Source: Rhizobium lentis
Lineage (GTDB): Bacteria > Pseudomonadota > Alphaproteobacteria > Rhizobiales > Rhizobiaceae
DNA length: 64,000 bases
Direction of reading: 5' to 3'
NCBI RefSeq assembly: GCF_017352135.1
Contig: NZ_CP071454.1
Span: forward strand, 744,001 to 808,000
Shown: one piece after another, positions 53,189-63,491 of the stretch
Layout of the letters: every line of letters starts with the position of its first letter
How positions within the stretch are numbered: position 1 is the first letter of the stretch
Translations under genes and position numbers: made by a program
Notes under the pieces: model-generated
The model's input: the letters and a program-made list of their open reading frames with translations, nothing else
What the model was told of the DNA's origin: nothing
The model's database searches: none

Positions 53189-53420
53189 CAGAAAACCTTC
53201 AGCATAGGATGAAACGGCGGACACACGGTTCTAACAAAATAGGCTGATGTCGCAATGCCTGTCGGTCCCGCGGCAGTCCCAGCCAGCGATAACTGGCGAA
53301 TGAGATGCAGAGCCTGTTCGAGACGTCATCGTCCGTGTTTAACTATATGCCCGCTTCGGTATTTACGCCGACTAGCGGGCTGAGTAGAATTTATCGTGAC
53401 AATCGGGGATATGTCTTCAT

Positions 53421-54845
53421 ATGAAATTCGGCACGAGTGGGCTTCGCGGACTTTCAGTCGAACTCAAGGGACGCGCCTCCGCCCTCTACGCCACGGCGTT
53501 CGGCAAATATCTGCTGCAGACCGGCAGGGCCCGGGCCGGCGACATTATTCTGATCGGACGCGACTTTCGCGATTCAAGTCCTGAAATCTCGGCAAATTGC
53601 GCCAGCGCGCTGACGGCACTCGGCTTTCGGATCTTCGATTGCGGCAATGTGCCGACACCGGCACTTGCCCTTTATGGCCTCGAACGCAAGGCCGCATGCC
53701 TGATGGTCACCGGCTCGCATATTCCGGCGGACCGCAACGGCATCAAATTCTATCGCCCGGACGGTGAGATCGACAAATCGGACGAGGCGGCGATTACCGC
53801 AGAGGCAGCCGAGATCGAGCGAAACGGCGAAGCGCTAGCCGAGGCGCCGGCCAAAACGGAAGAACACGAGGCGATCTGCCGGCAGCTCTTTTTCGAACGC
53901 AATGCCGCCCTGCTTCCACAAGACGCGCTGTCCGGCTTGAAGATCGGCGTCTACCAGCACAGCACCGTCGCCCGCGACCTATTGGTCGACGTTCTTGGCC
54001 ATTACGGTGCCGAGATCGTCGCTCTCGGGCGGTCGGAGAGTTTCATTCCCGTCGACACGGAAGCCGTGTCCGACGACACGATCACGCTGATGAGACGCTG
54101 GGTATCCGAGCACAAGCTCGATGCAATCGTTTCGACCGATGGCGACGGCGACCGGCCCCTTGTCGCGGATGAAACCGGCACGCCGCTGCGCGGCGACCTT
54201 CTCGGCTTGGTGGCAGCCGACTTCTTGGGAGCCCGTACGGTGGTAACCCCTGTCACCTCCAACTCCGGCATCGAGACAGCAGGGTCCTTCGCCGTCAAGC
54301 GCACCCGTGTCGGCTCTCCCTTCGTCATAACAGGCATGGAAGAGGCCGTGGCCGCAGGGCAGGATCACGTCATGGGCTTCGAAGCCAATGGCGGGCTGCT
54401 GACCGCGACCCCCTTCGACATCAACGGCCGGAGCGTTCGCGCCTTGCCGACACGCGATTGCTTCATCCCTCTGCTCGCGATCCTGTCGCTCGCCGCCATT
54501 CGCAGAGAGCCGCTCTCCGCCATTGCCGCCTCCTATCGCCTGCCTTTTGCCGCGGCCGACCGTCTGGAGAATTTTCCGGTAGAGACGAGCGCAGCGCTGA
54601 TGGCGTATCTGCGCGCTTCGGATGAAAATCTTCGCCTCTTCCTGCAGCCGATCGGCGAAGTGGCGGTAAAATCCGACATCGACGGCCTGAGAGTGACGCT
54701 GGGGGATGGCGGGATTATCCATTTCCGCCCGTCCGGCAATGCGCCGGAAATGCGCTGCTACGTGGAAGCCGGCAGCGAATCCGCAGCCCTCGACCTGCTG
54801 CATAGCGGGCTCGACAGTATAAGAAGCTGGGCAGCCGCCCGCTAA
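53421..54845 (+). CDS. noeK: Phosphomannomutase
   Basis: A 474-residue alpha-D-phosphohexomutase: KFGTSGLRGLSVEL at the N-terminus, phosphoserine loop MVTGSHIPADRNGIKFY (Ser99), metal-binding STDGDGDRPLVADE, sugar loop GFEANGGLLTATPF and phosphate loop RPSGNAPEMRCYVE. It interconverts mannose-6- and mannose-1-phosphate. The guanylyltransferase gene follows 35 bp later; together they supply GDP-mannose, the precursor of GDP-fucose and other sugars of LPS, EPS or Nod factors. noeK is the rhizobial name for this pair-member. Confidence 0.88.
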   Translation: MKFGTSGLRGLSVELKGRASALYATAFGKYLLQTGRARAGDIILIGRDFRDSSPEISANCASALTALGFRIFDCGNVPTPALALYGLERKAACLMVTGSHIPADRNGIKFYRPDGEIDKSDEAAITAEAAEIERNGEALAEAPAKTEEHEAICRQLFFERNAALLPQDALSGLKIGVYQHSTVARDLLVDVLGHYGAEIVALGRSESFIPVDTEAVSDDTITLMRRWVSEHKLDAIVSTDGDGDRPLVADETGTPLRGDLLGLVAADFLGARTVVTPVTSNSGIETAGSFAVKRTRVGSPFVITGMEEAVAAGQDHVMGFEANGGLLTATPFDINGRSVRALPTRDCFIPLLAILSLAAIRREPLSAIAASYRLPFAAADRLENFPVETSAALMAYLRASDENLRLFLQPIGEVAVKSDIDGLRVTLGDGGIIHFRPSGNAPEMRCYVEAGSESAALDLLHSGLDSIRSWAAAR

Positions 54846-54880
54846 CATGCGACGAATAATCCGTTTAAAGGAACTCGCCT

Positions 54881-56308
54881 ATGACGCAGAAAATCGTTCC
54901 CGTGATCATGGCCGGCGGCAAAGGCACGCGGCTCTGGCCGCTTTCCCGTGCCACCGCCCCGAAACAATTCATCAGATTCGTGGGCGACAAGACGCTGTTT
55001 CAGGAAACGCTCGAACGCGTGTCCGATCCCCAGATCTATGAAGCTCCGATCGTCGTCACCAATGAGGAGTTCCGCTTTCTCGTCGCCGAGCAGGCGCGCG
55101 AGCTTGCCATCCCGCTTGCCGCCGTCTTGCTCGAACCGGTCGCCCGCAATACTGCCGCGGCAGTCGCTGCCGCTGCAACGCTTGCCGCCGACCTCTTTGG
55201 CAAGGACACCATCATCCAGATGCTCGCCTCGGATCACGAGATCCTCGCCGACAAGAGCTATTTCGACTGCATCCGCCTCGCCCGCGCGGCGGCGGCAGGC
55301 GGCAGGCTCGTCACTTTCGGCATCAACCCGACCGAGCCGGCGACGGGTTATGGCTATATCGAGATCGGCGATGCGCTCGAAAATGGCGCTCACAAGGTGA
55401 GCCGCTTCGTCGAAAAGCCGGCATTGGACGAAGCCCAGCGGATGCTCGCCGATGGCGGCTTCTACTGGAACTCGGGCATCTTCATGTTCCCGGTCACGGA
55501 ACTTCTTGCCGAACTGCAGGAATACGCGCCCGAGGTGCTGAAGGCAGCAAGCAAGGCTGTTTCCAAGGCAAGCCGCGACCTCGACTTCACCCGCCTCGAC
55601 GCCGATCATTTCGCCAAGAGCCCCGATATATCGATCGATTATGCAATCATGGAAAAGACCTCGAAAGCCGCGGTTGTCCCCTCGCCATTTCGGTGGTCGG
55701 ATATGGGAAGCTGGGATGCCGTTTGGAAGTCGGGCAAACGCGACGATAGCGGCAATGTCGCCGCCGCCAATACGACCGTCGTCAATACCCGCAACTCGCT
55801 GGTCATGACGCATGGCGTGCATCTTGCCGTCCAGGGCATGGAGGATGTCGCCGTCATCGCCAGCGAGGACGCCGTCTATGTCGGTCCGCTCAAGGACAGC
55901 CAGAATGTCGGGCAACTGGTCAAGATGCTGGCCTCCTCCTCGACGACCGCGAAATTCACCGAAACGCATCCGACATCCTATCGACCCTGGGGGGGTTACA
56001 CCTCCATTTTCAACGGCGATCGGTTCCAGGTGAAGCGCATCTTCGTCACGCCGGGCAAGAAGCTTTCGCTGCAGAAACACCACCATCGCTCCGAGCACTG
56101 GGTGGTCGTGAAGGGCACCGCCGAGGTGACGGTCGGTGAGAATGTGCGGATGCTGCGTGAGAACGAAAGCGTCTATATCCCGCTCGGGGAAGTCCACCGT
56201 CTCGCCAACCCCGGCAAGATCGTCCTCGAGCTCATCGAGGTCCAGACAGGCTCCTATCTCGGCGAAGACGATATCATCCGCATTGTCGACGAGTTCGGAA
56301 GAACGTAA
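54881..56308 (+). CDS. noeJ: Mannose-1-phosphate guanylyltransferase / mannose-6-phosphate isomerase
   Basis: A 475-residue bifunctional type II enzyme. The nucleotidyltransferase domain starts VPVIMAGGKGTRLWPLSRA with the signature loop and has FVEKPALDEAQRML and NSGIFMFPV; the C-terminal cupin isomerase domain has RPWGGYTSIFNGDRFQVKRI, KKLSLQKHHHRSEHWVVVKG and VYIPLGEVHRLANPGK. It forms GDP-mannose from mannose-1-phosphate. ATG 54881 follows GGAACTCGCCT. Operon with noeK. Confidence 0.92.
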   Translation: MTQKIVPVIMAGGKGTRLWPLSRATAPKQFIRFVGDKTLFQETLERVSDPQIYEAPIVVTNEEFRFLVAEQARELAIPLAAVLLEPVARNTAAAVAAAATLAADLFGKDTIIQMLASDHEILADKSYFDCIRLARAAAAGGRLVTFGINPTEPATGYGYIEIGDALENGAHKVSRFVEKPALDEAQRMLADGGFYWNSGIFMFPVTELLAELQEYAPEVLKAASKAVSKASRDLDFTRLDADHFAKSPDISIDYAIMEKTSKAAVVPSPFRWSDMGSWDAVWKSGKRDDSGNVAAANTTVVNTRNSLVMTHGVHLAVQGMEDVAVIASEDAVYVGPLKDSQNVGQLVKMLASSSTTAKFTETHPTSYRPWGGYTSIFNGDRFQVKRIFVTPGKKLSLQKHHHRSEHWVVVKGTAEVTVGENVRMLRENESVYIPLGEVHRLANPGKIVLELIEVQTGSYLGEDDIIRIVDEFGRT

Positions 56309-56439
56309 ATAGGCGCCCGGAACGGCAGGCTAAAGTCAGTCTGCCGGCGCTCCCGGCGTGACCACCATCTCTGTTGAACTCTCTCCCGAGATTCTCGTAG
56401 AATGAACATGCCGACAGACCTGACAGGAGATGTCCTCTG

Positions 56440-56745
56440 ATGCGTACCCTGCCCGCCCTAGCCGGATTTCTTTCGATCATGCTGCCGGCGATGGCTTCTG
56501 CCCAAACGGCGAACATGCGCGCCGCAACCGAGACGGAAATCCGTCAGCATCTGCCCGGCACGTCGGAGCTGAAAGAAAGCAGCAATGGCTACGAATATCG
56601 CGAGGGCAGCAAGAATGGCTATAAGATAGACAATGGCCGGGTGTGTGTCCGGTTTCCCGACAAATCGACCGATTGCGTCAGCGTGAAGACTGACGGCAAG
56701 AATTTTCAGATGATCGATCGGAAGGGCGGCCGAACCAGATTCTGA
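56440..56745 (+). CDS. Small exported hypothetical protein, 101 aa
   Basis: Has a signal peptide (TLPALAGFLSIMLPAMASA, cut after AQ region) and a mature part of about 80 residues with a charged, probably beta-rich pattern (SNGYEYREGSKNGYKIDNGR; RVCVRFPDKSTDCVSVKTDG) and two cysteines likely forming a disulfide. ATG 56440 follows AGGAGATGTCCTCTG. Rhizobial conserved-looking periplasmic protein of unknown role. Confidence 0.72.
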   Translation: MRTLPALAGFLSIMLPAMASAQTANMRAATETEIRQHLPGTSELKESSNGYEYREGSKNGYKIDNGRVCVRFPDKSTDCVSVKTDGKNFQMIDRKGGRTRF

Positions 56746-56770
56746 TTTCGGCCTGGGATTACTTTACCGG

Positions 56771-57727
56771 TTATCGTGCCGCCGCCGTTTCGCCATCTCT
56801 TTCGAGAACGAATTCGGCGATCAGACCTGAATGGTTGGAGCCGAAATTGTCATCGAGCCGTTTCAGTGACGTCAGATGAAGCGGCGCGCGCCCGAATATA
56901 TGATCGATGGCGATCCCGAACCAGCCGGCGGCGATCGGCCATGTCGCCGGTTCAGGCGCCATCGTCTTTAGGTTCTGCTTGCGCAGGAAAGCTTGGATGC
57001 CGGGCGCGATCGAGGACGAATTGAAATCGCCGGCCAGCACCAGCGGACCTGAGATCTGACCAAGCGCCCTGTCGAGATCCTCCAGTTCTTCCACCTGGTA
57101 ATCGTCGAAATAGGGTTTGGTCAGGTGCGCCGAGACGAGATTGACGGTGTGCCCGCCGAAATCGACTCCTGCGACAACCAGCCTGTCTTTCCTGAGGCTG
57201 CCGATGCTCGTGACCTGCCGGGTCACGAAGGGGCGTTTGGACAGCACCAGCGTATCGCAGCTATCTTTGCCGTTGTCGCAGCCGATATGATAGGGATAGA
57301 CCTTGAACAATCGCTGCAGATGGAACGTCAGCGGCTTGGCTTCCAGCAGATTGACGACGTCGGCATTCGAAGCGATCACCATGTCGGCGATGGCAGTCGA
57401 GTTTTTCCAGTTGTCGATCGCGACGTTGAATGACATCAGACGGAAAAGCGGCGCCGCGCCCGTCGCCCTGCCTTCCCCGCCAAATTCGCGCAGCATGACG
57501 ACGCCGTGCGCGGTGAGAAGCAACGCAGCGAAGAGAAGGGCAAAGCCGTAGGCGTGTCTCCGGATGGCCAGGATGAGCAGACTGGCGGCGACGAATGCGA
57601 CGCCGAGGTGAATCTGAAAGCTGTAGATGAAAGACAGCAGCCAGAAGTCTGTGACATAGCGCAGCGACACGATCGCGATGGCCAAAGTCAGAAACGCCGA
57701 GAGAATCCAGTAAATTATGTTTCTCAT
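56771..57727 (-). CDS. Endonuclease/exonuclease/phosphatase (EEP) family membrane protein
   Basis: A 318-residue protein with three N-terminal membrane segments (IIYWILSAFLTLAIAIVSL, VAFVAASLLILAI, YGFALLFAALLLTAHGV) and a periplasmic EEP domain: MSFNVAIDNWKN, DVVNLLEAKPL, LAGDFNSSSI, IAIDHIFGRA and NHSGLIAEF. The group includes phosphodiesterases and phosphatases; the target here is unknown. ATG 57727 has AGGAATCG before it. Confidence 0.82.
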   Translation of the reverse strand: MRNIIYWILSAFLTLAIAIVSLRYVTDFWLLSFIYSFQIHLGVAFVAASLLILAIRRHAYGFALLFAALLLTAHGVVMLREFGGEGRATGAAPLFRLMSFNVAIDNWKNSTAIADMVIASNADVVNLLEAKPLTFHLQRLFKVYPYHIGCDNGKDSCDTLVLSKRPFVTRQVTSIGSLRKDRLVVAGVDFGGHTVNLVSAHLTKPYFDDYQVEELEDLDRALGQISGPLVLAGDFNSSSIAPGIQAFLRKQNLKTMAPEPATWPIAAGWFGIAIDHIFGRAPLHLTSLKRLDDNFGSNHSGLIAEFVLERDGETAAAR

Positions 57728-57938
57728 CGATTCCTAGTTCCGCCCGACGACCCGCCGGCCATAACATGCCGGCGACAATGCTGCAAAGCAACATCAGCTT
57801 AGGAAACGGCGTCAGCGGCGGCCCTCGGACCTTATCTTTCCGAGGCCTATCGACTCGCCCTCTTTTTATCCTGTAAGTGGGGGCCATTTTAAGCGGAATT
57901 GGCTCTTTGCCGTCGGCAGGGGTCGAGAGAAGGTGGGA

Positions 57939-58955
57939 ATGCGCTACTTCATTACAGGCACGGCCGGTTTCATCGGTTTTCATCTGGCCAGACGCCTGCT
58001 GCAGGAAGGGCACGAGGTAACGGGCTTCGACGGCCTCACCCCCTATTACAATGTCAAGCTCAAGGAGATGCGCCATGCGGCTCTCTCCCAGTTTCCGGCC
58101 TTCAAACCGGTCATCTCAATGCTCGAGGACCGGCCGGCGCTGGAGGCGGCAGTCTCCGCGGCCGAGCCCGACATCCTGATCCACCTCGCCGCGCAGGCGG
58201 GTGTGCGCTACAGCCTGGAAAATCCCGAGGCCTATATTCATTCGAACGTCGAAGGCTCCTGGAACATCATGGAGATCGCGCGGCGCGTCGAAATCCGCCA
58301 CCTGATGCTCGCCTCGACATCATCGATCTACGGCGCCAATGCGACCGTTCCCTTCCATGAGACCGACCGCGCCGACGAGCCCTTGACCATTTATGCGGCA
58401 ACGAAGAAATCGATGGAATTGATGGCGCACAGCTATGCCCATCTGCACAAGATTCCGACGACGGCCTTTCGCTTCTTCACCGTCTACGGTCCGTGGGGCC
58501 GTCCCGATATGGCGCTGTTCAAATTCGCCAAGAACATGCTCGAAGGCCAGCCGATAGAGATTTACGGCGAAGGCAATATGAGCCGTGACTTCACCTATAT
58601 CGACGATCTCATCGAAGCGATCGTCCGGTTGTCGGCGATTGCCCCGAGCGAGGAGAATCGTCTCGATAACGTCGCCGTGGAAACGCTGTCGCGCCAGGCG
58701 CCCTTCCGCGTCGTCAATATCGGCGGCGGCCAGCCGGTCAGCCTGATGGATTTCGTCGAAACGGTGGAAAAGGCGCTTGGCCGTCCTGCCATCCGCAAGA
58801 TGCTGGCGATGCAGAAGGGCGACGTGCCGCGCACCTTCGCCGCTCCCGATCTGCTCGTCGCACTGACCGGATACAAGCCGGATACGACACTGGACGTCGG
58901 CGTGAAGGCCTTCGTCGAGTGGTATGTCGACGTACAGGGCGAGCTTAACGCCTAA
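57939..58955 (+). CDS. lpsL: UDP-glucuronate 4-epimerase (NAD-dependent epimerase/dehydratase)
   Basis: A 338-residue short-chain dehydrogenase-type epimerase. Cofactor motif [36 protein letters not shown], Ser in [16 protein letters not shown] and the YxxxK pair in [37 protein letters not shown] is typical of UDP-GlcA 4-epimerases. It would convert UDP-GlcA to UDP-GalA, used in rhizobial LPS core/lipid A and acidic polysaccharides. ATG 57939 follows AAGGTGGGA; a GTG two codons earlier opens the frame. Confidence 0.87.
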   Translation: MRYFITGTAGFIGFHLARRLLQEGHEVTGFDGLTPYYNVKLKEMRHAALSQFPAFKPVISMLEDRPALEAAVSAAEPDILIHLAAQAGVRYSLENPEAYIHSNVEGSWNIMEIARRVEIRHLMLASTSSIYGANATVPFHETDRADEPLTIYAATKKSMELMAHSYAHLHKIPTTAFRFFTVYGPWGRPDMALFKFAKNMLEGQPIEIYGEGNMSRDFTYIDDLIEAIVRLSAIAPSEENRLDNVAVETLSRQAPFRVVNIGGGQPVSLMDFVETVEKALGRPAIRKMLAMQKGDVPRTFAAPDLLVALTGYKPDTTLDVGVKAFVEWYVDVQGELNA

Positions 58956-58977
58956 AGCCTTTCCGGGTAGCGGAGCG

Positions 58978-59289
58978 TCAGCGGAGAAACGTGACTGCCT
59001 GCACCGCGACGACCGCCTTCGAAAGCACATAGTCGATGACAACGGTCAGGCGCTTAGAATACACATTCATCCCGCCCTCACCCTCGACCGCAGCCGGGCT
59101 GCGCAGCACTAAGGGAACGCCTGGGCGAACGAAGCCGGCGCGCGTCGTCAAGGGCACCTCGGGGGAATGGCCGATGGCGGAGGTGTACGTCAGGTCGCGG
59201 GCAAGGCTCGCCGGACCGATGGCGAAGGCCGGACCGGCAGCCGAGGTGATGCTCAAGGTCAAGGCAATGGCGGTAAGAATTTTCTGCAT
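58978..59289 (-). CDS. Small exported hypothetical protein, 103 aa
   Basis: Signal peptide KILTAIALTLSITSAAGPAFA, then a short mature chain. ATG 59289 has GGGGACTTCGAC upstream and is preferred over an upstream ATG at 59322. No family known to me; convergent with the epimerase gene. Confidence 0.6.
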   Translation of the reverse strand: MQKILTAIALTLSITSAAGPAFAIGPASLARDLTYTSAIGHSPEVPLTTRAGFVRPGVPLVLRSPAAVEGEGGMNVYSKRLTVVIDYVLSKAVVAVQAVTFLR

Positions 59290-59549
59290 GTCGAAGTCCC
59301 CGTTTCGGATCGGCGGGCACATGATTCGCCCGGCTCCAAGCGATCGACGCGTCTGTCCACGCTTCGGCCGCCTTCATGGAAACACTCTACACGTCAGTAT
59401 TTGCAGGGCTTTTAAGCAGATCGGTCAAATTTTAGGAAAGTTGACTTTCTCTCTGAGAGGGCTCGGGACGCCCATGAAAATGCCTTCGCCGCCCCGACAG
59501 CTGAACCACGCGGCATTGGCAAAACGCTCATAGCTGAACGCGAGCGCAA

Positions 59550-59702
59550 TCAGAGAATGCGATCGATCTTCTTGTTGATATGCAGGTTTGGCATCAATCC
59601 CGCGCTTTGGGCGGCATGATAGGATTCTCGCGCCGCGTCGAACGAGATCGACCACATGATGGCGCTCAAGAGAAGCGCGATAATATAGATTTGGATACGC
59701 AT
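59550..59702 (-). CDS. Very small single-pass membrane or exported protein, 50 aa
   Basis: MRIQIYIIALLLSAIMWSIS is a clear hydrophobic segment, followed by a short polar tail (FDAARESYHAAQSAGLMP; HINKKIDRIL). The ribosome binding site is weak (CGCGAG). A longer frame from 59756 is possible. Rated on hydrophobicity and codon use only. Confidence 0.45.
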   Translation of the reverse strand: MRIQIYIIALLLSAIMWSISFDAARESYHAAQSAGLMPNLHINKKIDRIL

Positions 59703-60034
59703 CGACTCGCGGATACGGAAAAAGCTAGGCGCTTTTGTGTCAAAAAATGAGCGCATAACGAGAAAAACGGCAAGCCTTCCTCAGCGATCGGCGCCAGACA
59801 TATTAGTGTCGTCAAATTAGCGATAGTGCATCGCTGCTGTTAGCAGCCACCCAAAGATCCTTAAGAGGTCCGTTCCCCGCGGGCCTCTTTGCTTTTCTCT
59901 CTCCGCGCCATCCGCCGCCGCCCTTCAGCTTGGCCGCGTGACCGATGTCACGTTACTTTAGTATCGCCAGCCCGGCGACAGCAAAAATATATCATTCGAT
60001 TGACTGATTCTGCAGTTGATGCTATAAATTCGTC
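59703..60034. other. Intergenic stretch with two adjacent hairpins
   Basis: No gene seen. GCTGCTGTTAGCAGC (59832-59846) and a second, terminator-like hairpin at 59863-59889 lie in tandem, with no plus-strand gene just upstream. The stretch before 60035 (TTGATGCTATAAATTCG) may contain the TetR gene's promoter. Confidence 0.45.
59863..59889 (+). terminator. Terminator-like hairpin without an assigned upstream gene
   Basis: AAGAGG pairs with CCTCTT at the base of a GC-rich stem-loop, followed by TGCTTTTCTCTCT. The orphan position suggests the end of an unannotated small RNA, or a leftover. Confidence 0.45.
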
Positions 60035-60739
60035 ATGACCCAAGATAACGACAACCAAAATCCGCCGGCTTCCGCCCGTGCAGAGATCGCGCGCCAGAAG
60101 ATGTTGACCGCCGCTCTCGACGTCTTCGGTCGCTACGGTTTCGATGGCGCCTCGACGCGCCAGTTGACCGAAGCCGCCGGCGTCAACCTGCAGGCCATCC
60201 CCTATTATTTCGGCAGCAAGGAAGGCCTCTACATCGCCACCGCCGAATATCTGATGATGCAGATCGATACGCATGTCAGCGGCATGAGGGCGCGCATCGG
60301 CGCGCATCTCATGGCCCTCGACGCGGCCGGCAAGCCGCTTGGCGAAGCCGACGCCCGGCGTCTCCTAACCGAAGTTCTCCAGACCATGGTGACGCTCTTC
60401 GTCGCTGAGGAATCCGAGCCCTGGGCCCGCTTCCTGATCCGCGAGCAGATGGAGCCGACCGAGGCTTTCAAGCGCGTCTATCAGGGCCTCATGCGGCCGA
60501 TGATCGAAATGGGCCGGCGCCTGGTCGGCGCCATTCTTGGCGACGACCCGGCATCCGAGCATGTACGCCTGCGCACGTTCAATCTCGTCGGCAGCATCCT
60601 CGTCTTCCGCTTTGCCCGCGCGGCCGTTCTCGCCCAGATGGAATGGGACACCTTCGGCCCGAAACAGGTGGAACTGTTGCGCGGCCTTGCCGCCGAACTG
60701 GTCGATGTCATCGGCCCATCGAAAGGAGGTGCGGCATGA
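60035..60739 (+). CDS. TetR/CecR-family transcriptional regulator
   Basis: A 234-residue regulator. [58 protein letters not shown]. The C-terminal region ([20 protein letters not shown]) matches the CecR/YbiH group (DUF1956-type ligand domain). In enterobacteria CecR controls ybhGFSR and an efflux system; here the same gene order follows with ATGA overlap into the membrane fusion gene, so it probably represses its own operon until a drug or toxic ligand binds. Confidence 0.87.
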   Translation: MTQDNDNQNPPASARAEIARQKMLTAALDVFGRYGFDGASTRQLTEAAGVNLQAIPYYFGSKEGLYIATAEYLMMQIDTHVSGMRARIGAHLMALDAAGKPLGEADARRLLTEVLQTMVTLFVAEESEPWARFLIREQMEPTEAFKRVYQGLMRPMIEMGRRLVGAILGDDPASEHVRLRTFNLVGSILVFRFARAAVLAQMEWDTFGPKQVELLRGLAAELVDVIGPSKGGAA

Positions 60740-61749
60740 AACGCATCCTTCCCCTCGCAGTTCTTCTCCTCGTGGCGGCAGGTGCCGCCGCCTGGTGGTA
60801 CGGCCTGCCCGAAAGGCTCGGCTGGCTCCCCGAGGCACGCCGCGAGTTCGTCCTTTATGGCAACGTCGATATCCGCCAGGTATCGCTCGGCTTCCGCGTC
60901 AGCGGACGCGTCTCCGAACTTCGCGTCGACGAGGGCGACCTCGTCAAGAGCGGAACGGTTCTCGCAAAACTCGACGCCGCGCCCTATGAACTTGCCGTCC
61001 GGTCGGCGGAAGCCAATGCCGCCGCCCTTCGCGCCACGCTCGACAAGCTGAAGGCAGGCCCGCGACCGACCGAGATTGCCCAGGCGCGCGCCGCCTATGA
61101 GGAGAGCCTTGCTGACCTGCAGAATGCCAACCTTGCCTACGACCGCGCCCGCCAGCTTCGCCCGCAGGGCACGATTTCCGAGGCCAGCCTCGATCAGGCG
61201 ACTGCCGCAAAGGCGATGGCCGCCGCCCGCTCCCAGTCCGCCAACGAGGCGCTGAAGCTGCTGCAGGAAGGCTCGCGGGTCGAGGATATCGCCGCAGCCG
61301 AGGCCCAGTTGAAAGCAGCCGAGGCAACACTGGCCTCGGCCCGCACCTCCTTCGCCGACACGGAACTGCGCGCGCCGAACGACGGCGTCATCCTCTCGCG
61401 TGTCCGGGAAATCGGCGCGATCGTCTCGCCGGCCGATACCGTCTTCGTGTTGTCGCTGACCGAGCCCGTCTGGGTGCGCAGCTATGTGGCAGAGCCCGAT
61501 CTAGGCCGCATCCACCCGGGCATGAAGGTTTCCGTCGCCTCCGATACGGCGCCGGACAAGCCCTATGAAGGCACGATCGGCTTCATTTCACCGGTCGCCG
61601 AGTTCACCCCGAAATCAGTGGAGACGCCGGAACTCAGGACCGATCTCGTCTATCGCCTGAGGATCGTCATCGACAGGCCCGGCCAGGATCTGCGCCAGGG
61701 CATGCCGGTTACGGTGCATCTTCCGACACCTGCGGCAGACAGACAATGA
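60736..61749 (+). CDS. HlyD-family membrane fusion/secretion protein (YbhG-like)
   Basis: A 337-residue periplasmic adaptor anchored by an N-terminal segment ([20 protein letters not shown]). It has [40 protein letters not shown], a coiled coil (about residues 85-200) and [20 protein letters not shown]. It links the ABC ATPase/permeases to an outer-membrane channel. ATG 60736 is chosen for AAAGGAGG upstream and overlap with the TetR stop; the longer frame is a shadow. Overlaps the ATPase gene. Confidence 0.86.
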   Translation: MKRILPLAVLLLVAAGAAAWWYGLPERLGWLPEARREFVLYGNVDIRQVSLGFRVSGRVSELRVDEGDLVKSGTVLAKLDAAPYELAVRSAEANAAALRATLDKLKAGPRPTEIAQARAAYEESLADLQNANLAYDRARQLRPQGTISEASLDQATAAKAMAAARSQSANEALKLLQEGSRVEDIAAAEAQLKAAEATLASARTSFADTELRAPNDGVILSRVREIGAIVSPADTVFVLSLTEPVWVRSYVAEPDLGRIHPGMKVSVASDTAPDKPYEGTIGFISPVAEFTPKSVETPELRTDLVYRLRIVIDRPGQDLRQGMPVTVHLPTPAADRQ

Positions 61750-63491
61750 CCGCCGGCGAAAGCGGCCGGGACGATAAGCCGCTCGTCCGGATCGACGCCG
61801 TCACTAAGCGCTTCGGCGACGCTCCTCCTGCCCTCGACGCCGTCTCCGGTATGATTGCCGGCGGCGCGATCACCGGTCTCGTCGGCCCGGACGGCGCCGG
61901 CAAGACGACGCTGATCCGACTGATGACCGGCCTGATGCTGCCAGATGCGGGAATGGTGGAGGTGCTCGGCTTCGATACAAGGAAGAACGCCGCCGGCATC
62001 CAGGCGGCAATCGGCTACATGCCGCAGCGCTTCGGCCTCTATGAAGACCTCTCGGTGCAGGAAAATCTCGATCTCTACGCCGACCTGCGCGGCCTGCCGA
62101 AGAGCGAACGTCCTGGCGCATTCGACGAACTCCTGACCTTCACCGATCTCAAGCGTTTCACCAGCCGGCTCGCTGGAAAACTTTCCGGCGGCATGAAGCA
62201 GAAGCTTGGCCTTGCCTGCGCGCTTCTGAAAAAACCGCGCCTGCTGCTGCTCGACGAGCCGGGTGTCGGCGTCGATCCGATCTCACGCCGTGACCTCTGG
62301 AAGATGGTCGAGAACCTGACAAAGGAAGGTATCGGAGTGCTCTGGTCGACCGCCTATCTGGACGAGGCAGAAGCCTGCGACCATGTGTTGCTGCTCAACC
62401 AGGGAAAGCTGCTCTTCTCGGGAAAGCCGGAGGAGATGACCGCCCGCGTTAACGACCGCGTCTTCCGGGTGTCCGGCGTCAAAGGCCGCCGCCGGCAGGT
62501 ACTTGCCGAACTCCTGCAAGCCGACGGCGTCATCGACGGCGTAATCCAGGGCGAAGCGATCCGCCTGGTCGCAGCCAGGGACAGCAAGCCCGATATCGGC
62601 AAAGGCGATGACGGCGAGTCGCTTGTCCCTGCCCCGCCGCGCTTCGAGGATGCCTTCGTCGACATGCTGGGCGGTGGCCCGGGCGGACGCTCCAGGCTGG
62701 CCGAAGCGCAAGCGCTACTGAAGGTTGAGGGCGACAGGCCGGTAATCGAAGCCACGGGCCTGTCCAAGCGCTTCGGCGATTTCACCGCCGCTGACAATAT
62801 CAGCTTCCATATCCACCGTGGCGAGATCTTCGGGCTGCTCGGGCCGAACGGCGCCGGCAAGTCCACAACCTTCAAGATGCTCTGCGGCCTGTTGAAGCCG
62901 ACCAGCGGCGAAGGCCGCGTCGCCGGTTTCGATCTTCGCCGTGATGCCGCCGAAGCACGCAATCACCTCGGCTACATGGCGCAGAAATTCTCGCTCTACG
63001 GCGATCTCACCGTCATGCAGAATCTGGAATTTTTCGCCGGGGTTTATGGTCTTCGCGGCCAGCGCCGGCGCGAGAAGATCGCGCTGATGTCCGATATTTT
63101 CGATTTCGGCCGCCACGCCCGTCAAGCTGCCAAGGATCTGCCGCTCGGCCTGAAGCAGCGCCTGGCGCTGGCCTGCGCCGTCATGCATGAGCCGCGCGCC
63201 CTCTTCCTCGATGAACCGACCTCCGGCGTCGATCCGATCACCCGCCGCGAATTCTGGACGCATATCAACGGCTTGGTTGAAAAGGGCGTCACCGTGCTCG
63301 TCACCACCCATTTCATGGACGAGGCGGAATATTGCGACCGCATCTCGCTGATCTATCGCGGTCGCTCGATCGCGCTCGGTTCTCCCGACGAATTGAAAGC
63401 CCGGGTCGTAACAAAGGATGAGCCGGATCCGACGATGGAGGACGCCTTTATCGCGCTGGTGCAGCAGTCGGAAACGGAGGATGCCGCATGA
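61746..63491 (+). CDS. ABC transporter with two fused ATPase domains (YbhF-like)
   Basis: A 581-residue cytoplasmic protein with two nucleotide-binding domains. First: Walker [18 protein letters not shown], signature [17 protein letters not shown], Walker [19 protein letters not shown]. Second: [14 protein letters not shown], a degenerate signature [16 protein letters not shown] in place of LSGGQ, and [20 protein letters not shown]. This is the YbhF pattern in ABC-2 drug exporters. Overlaps both neighbours by four bases. Confidence 0.89.
   Translation: MTAGESGRDDKPLVRIDAVTKRFGDAPPALDAVSGMIAGGAITGLVGPDGAGKTTLIRLMTGLMLPDAGMVEVLGFDTRKNAAGIQAAIGYMPQRFGLYEDLSVQENLDLYADLRGLPKSERPGAFDELLTFTDLKRFTSRLAGKLSGGMKQKLGLACALLKKPRLLLLDEPGVGVDPISRRDLWKMVENLTKEGIGVLWSTAYLDEAEACDHVLLLNQGKLLFSGKPEEMTARVNDRVFRVSGVKGRRRQVLAELLQADGVIDGVIQGEAIRLVAARDSKPDIGKGDDGESLVPAPPRFEDAFVDMLGGGPGGRSRLAEAQALLKVEGDRPVIEATGLSKRFGDFTAADNISFHIHRGEIFGLLGPNGAGKSTTFKMLCGLLKPTSGEGRVAGFDLRRDAAEARNHLGYMAQKFSLYGDLTVMQNLEFFAGVYGLRGQRRREKIALMSDIFDFGRHARQAAKDLPLGLKQRLALACAVMHEPRALFLDEPTSGVDPITRREFWTHINGLVEKGVTVLVTTHFMDEAEYCDRISLIYRGRSIALGSPDELKARVVTKDEPDPTMEDAFIALVQQSETEDAA

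Noticed and set aside
54842..56197. 451-codon minus-strand frame opposite the mannose-1-phosphate guanylyltransferase gene
   Set aside because: Antisense shadow of a gene with all catalytic motifs intact.
59425..59655. 76-codon minus-strand frame near the small membrane protein
   Set aside because: Out of frame with and overlapping the better candidate at 59550-59702; Arg/Cys-rich without motifs.
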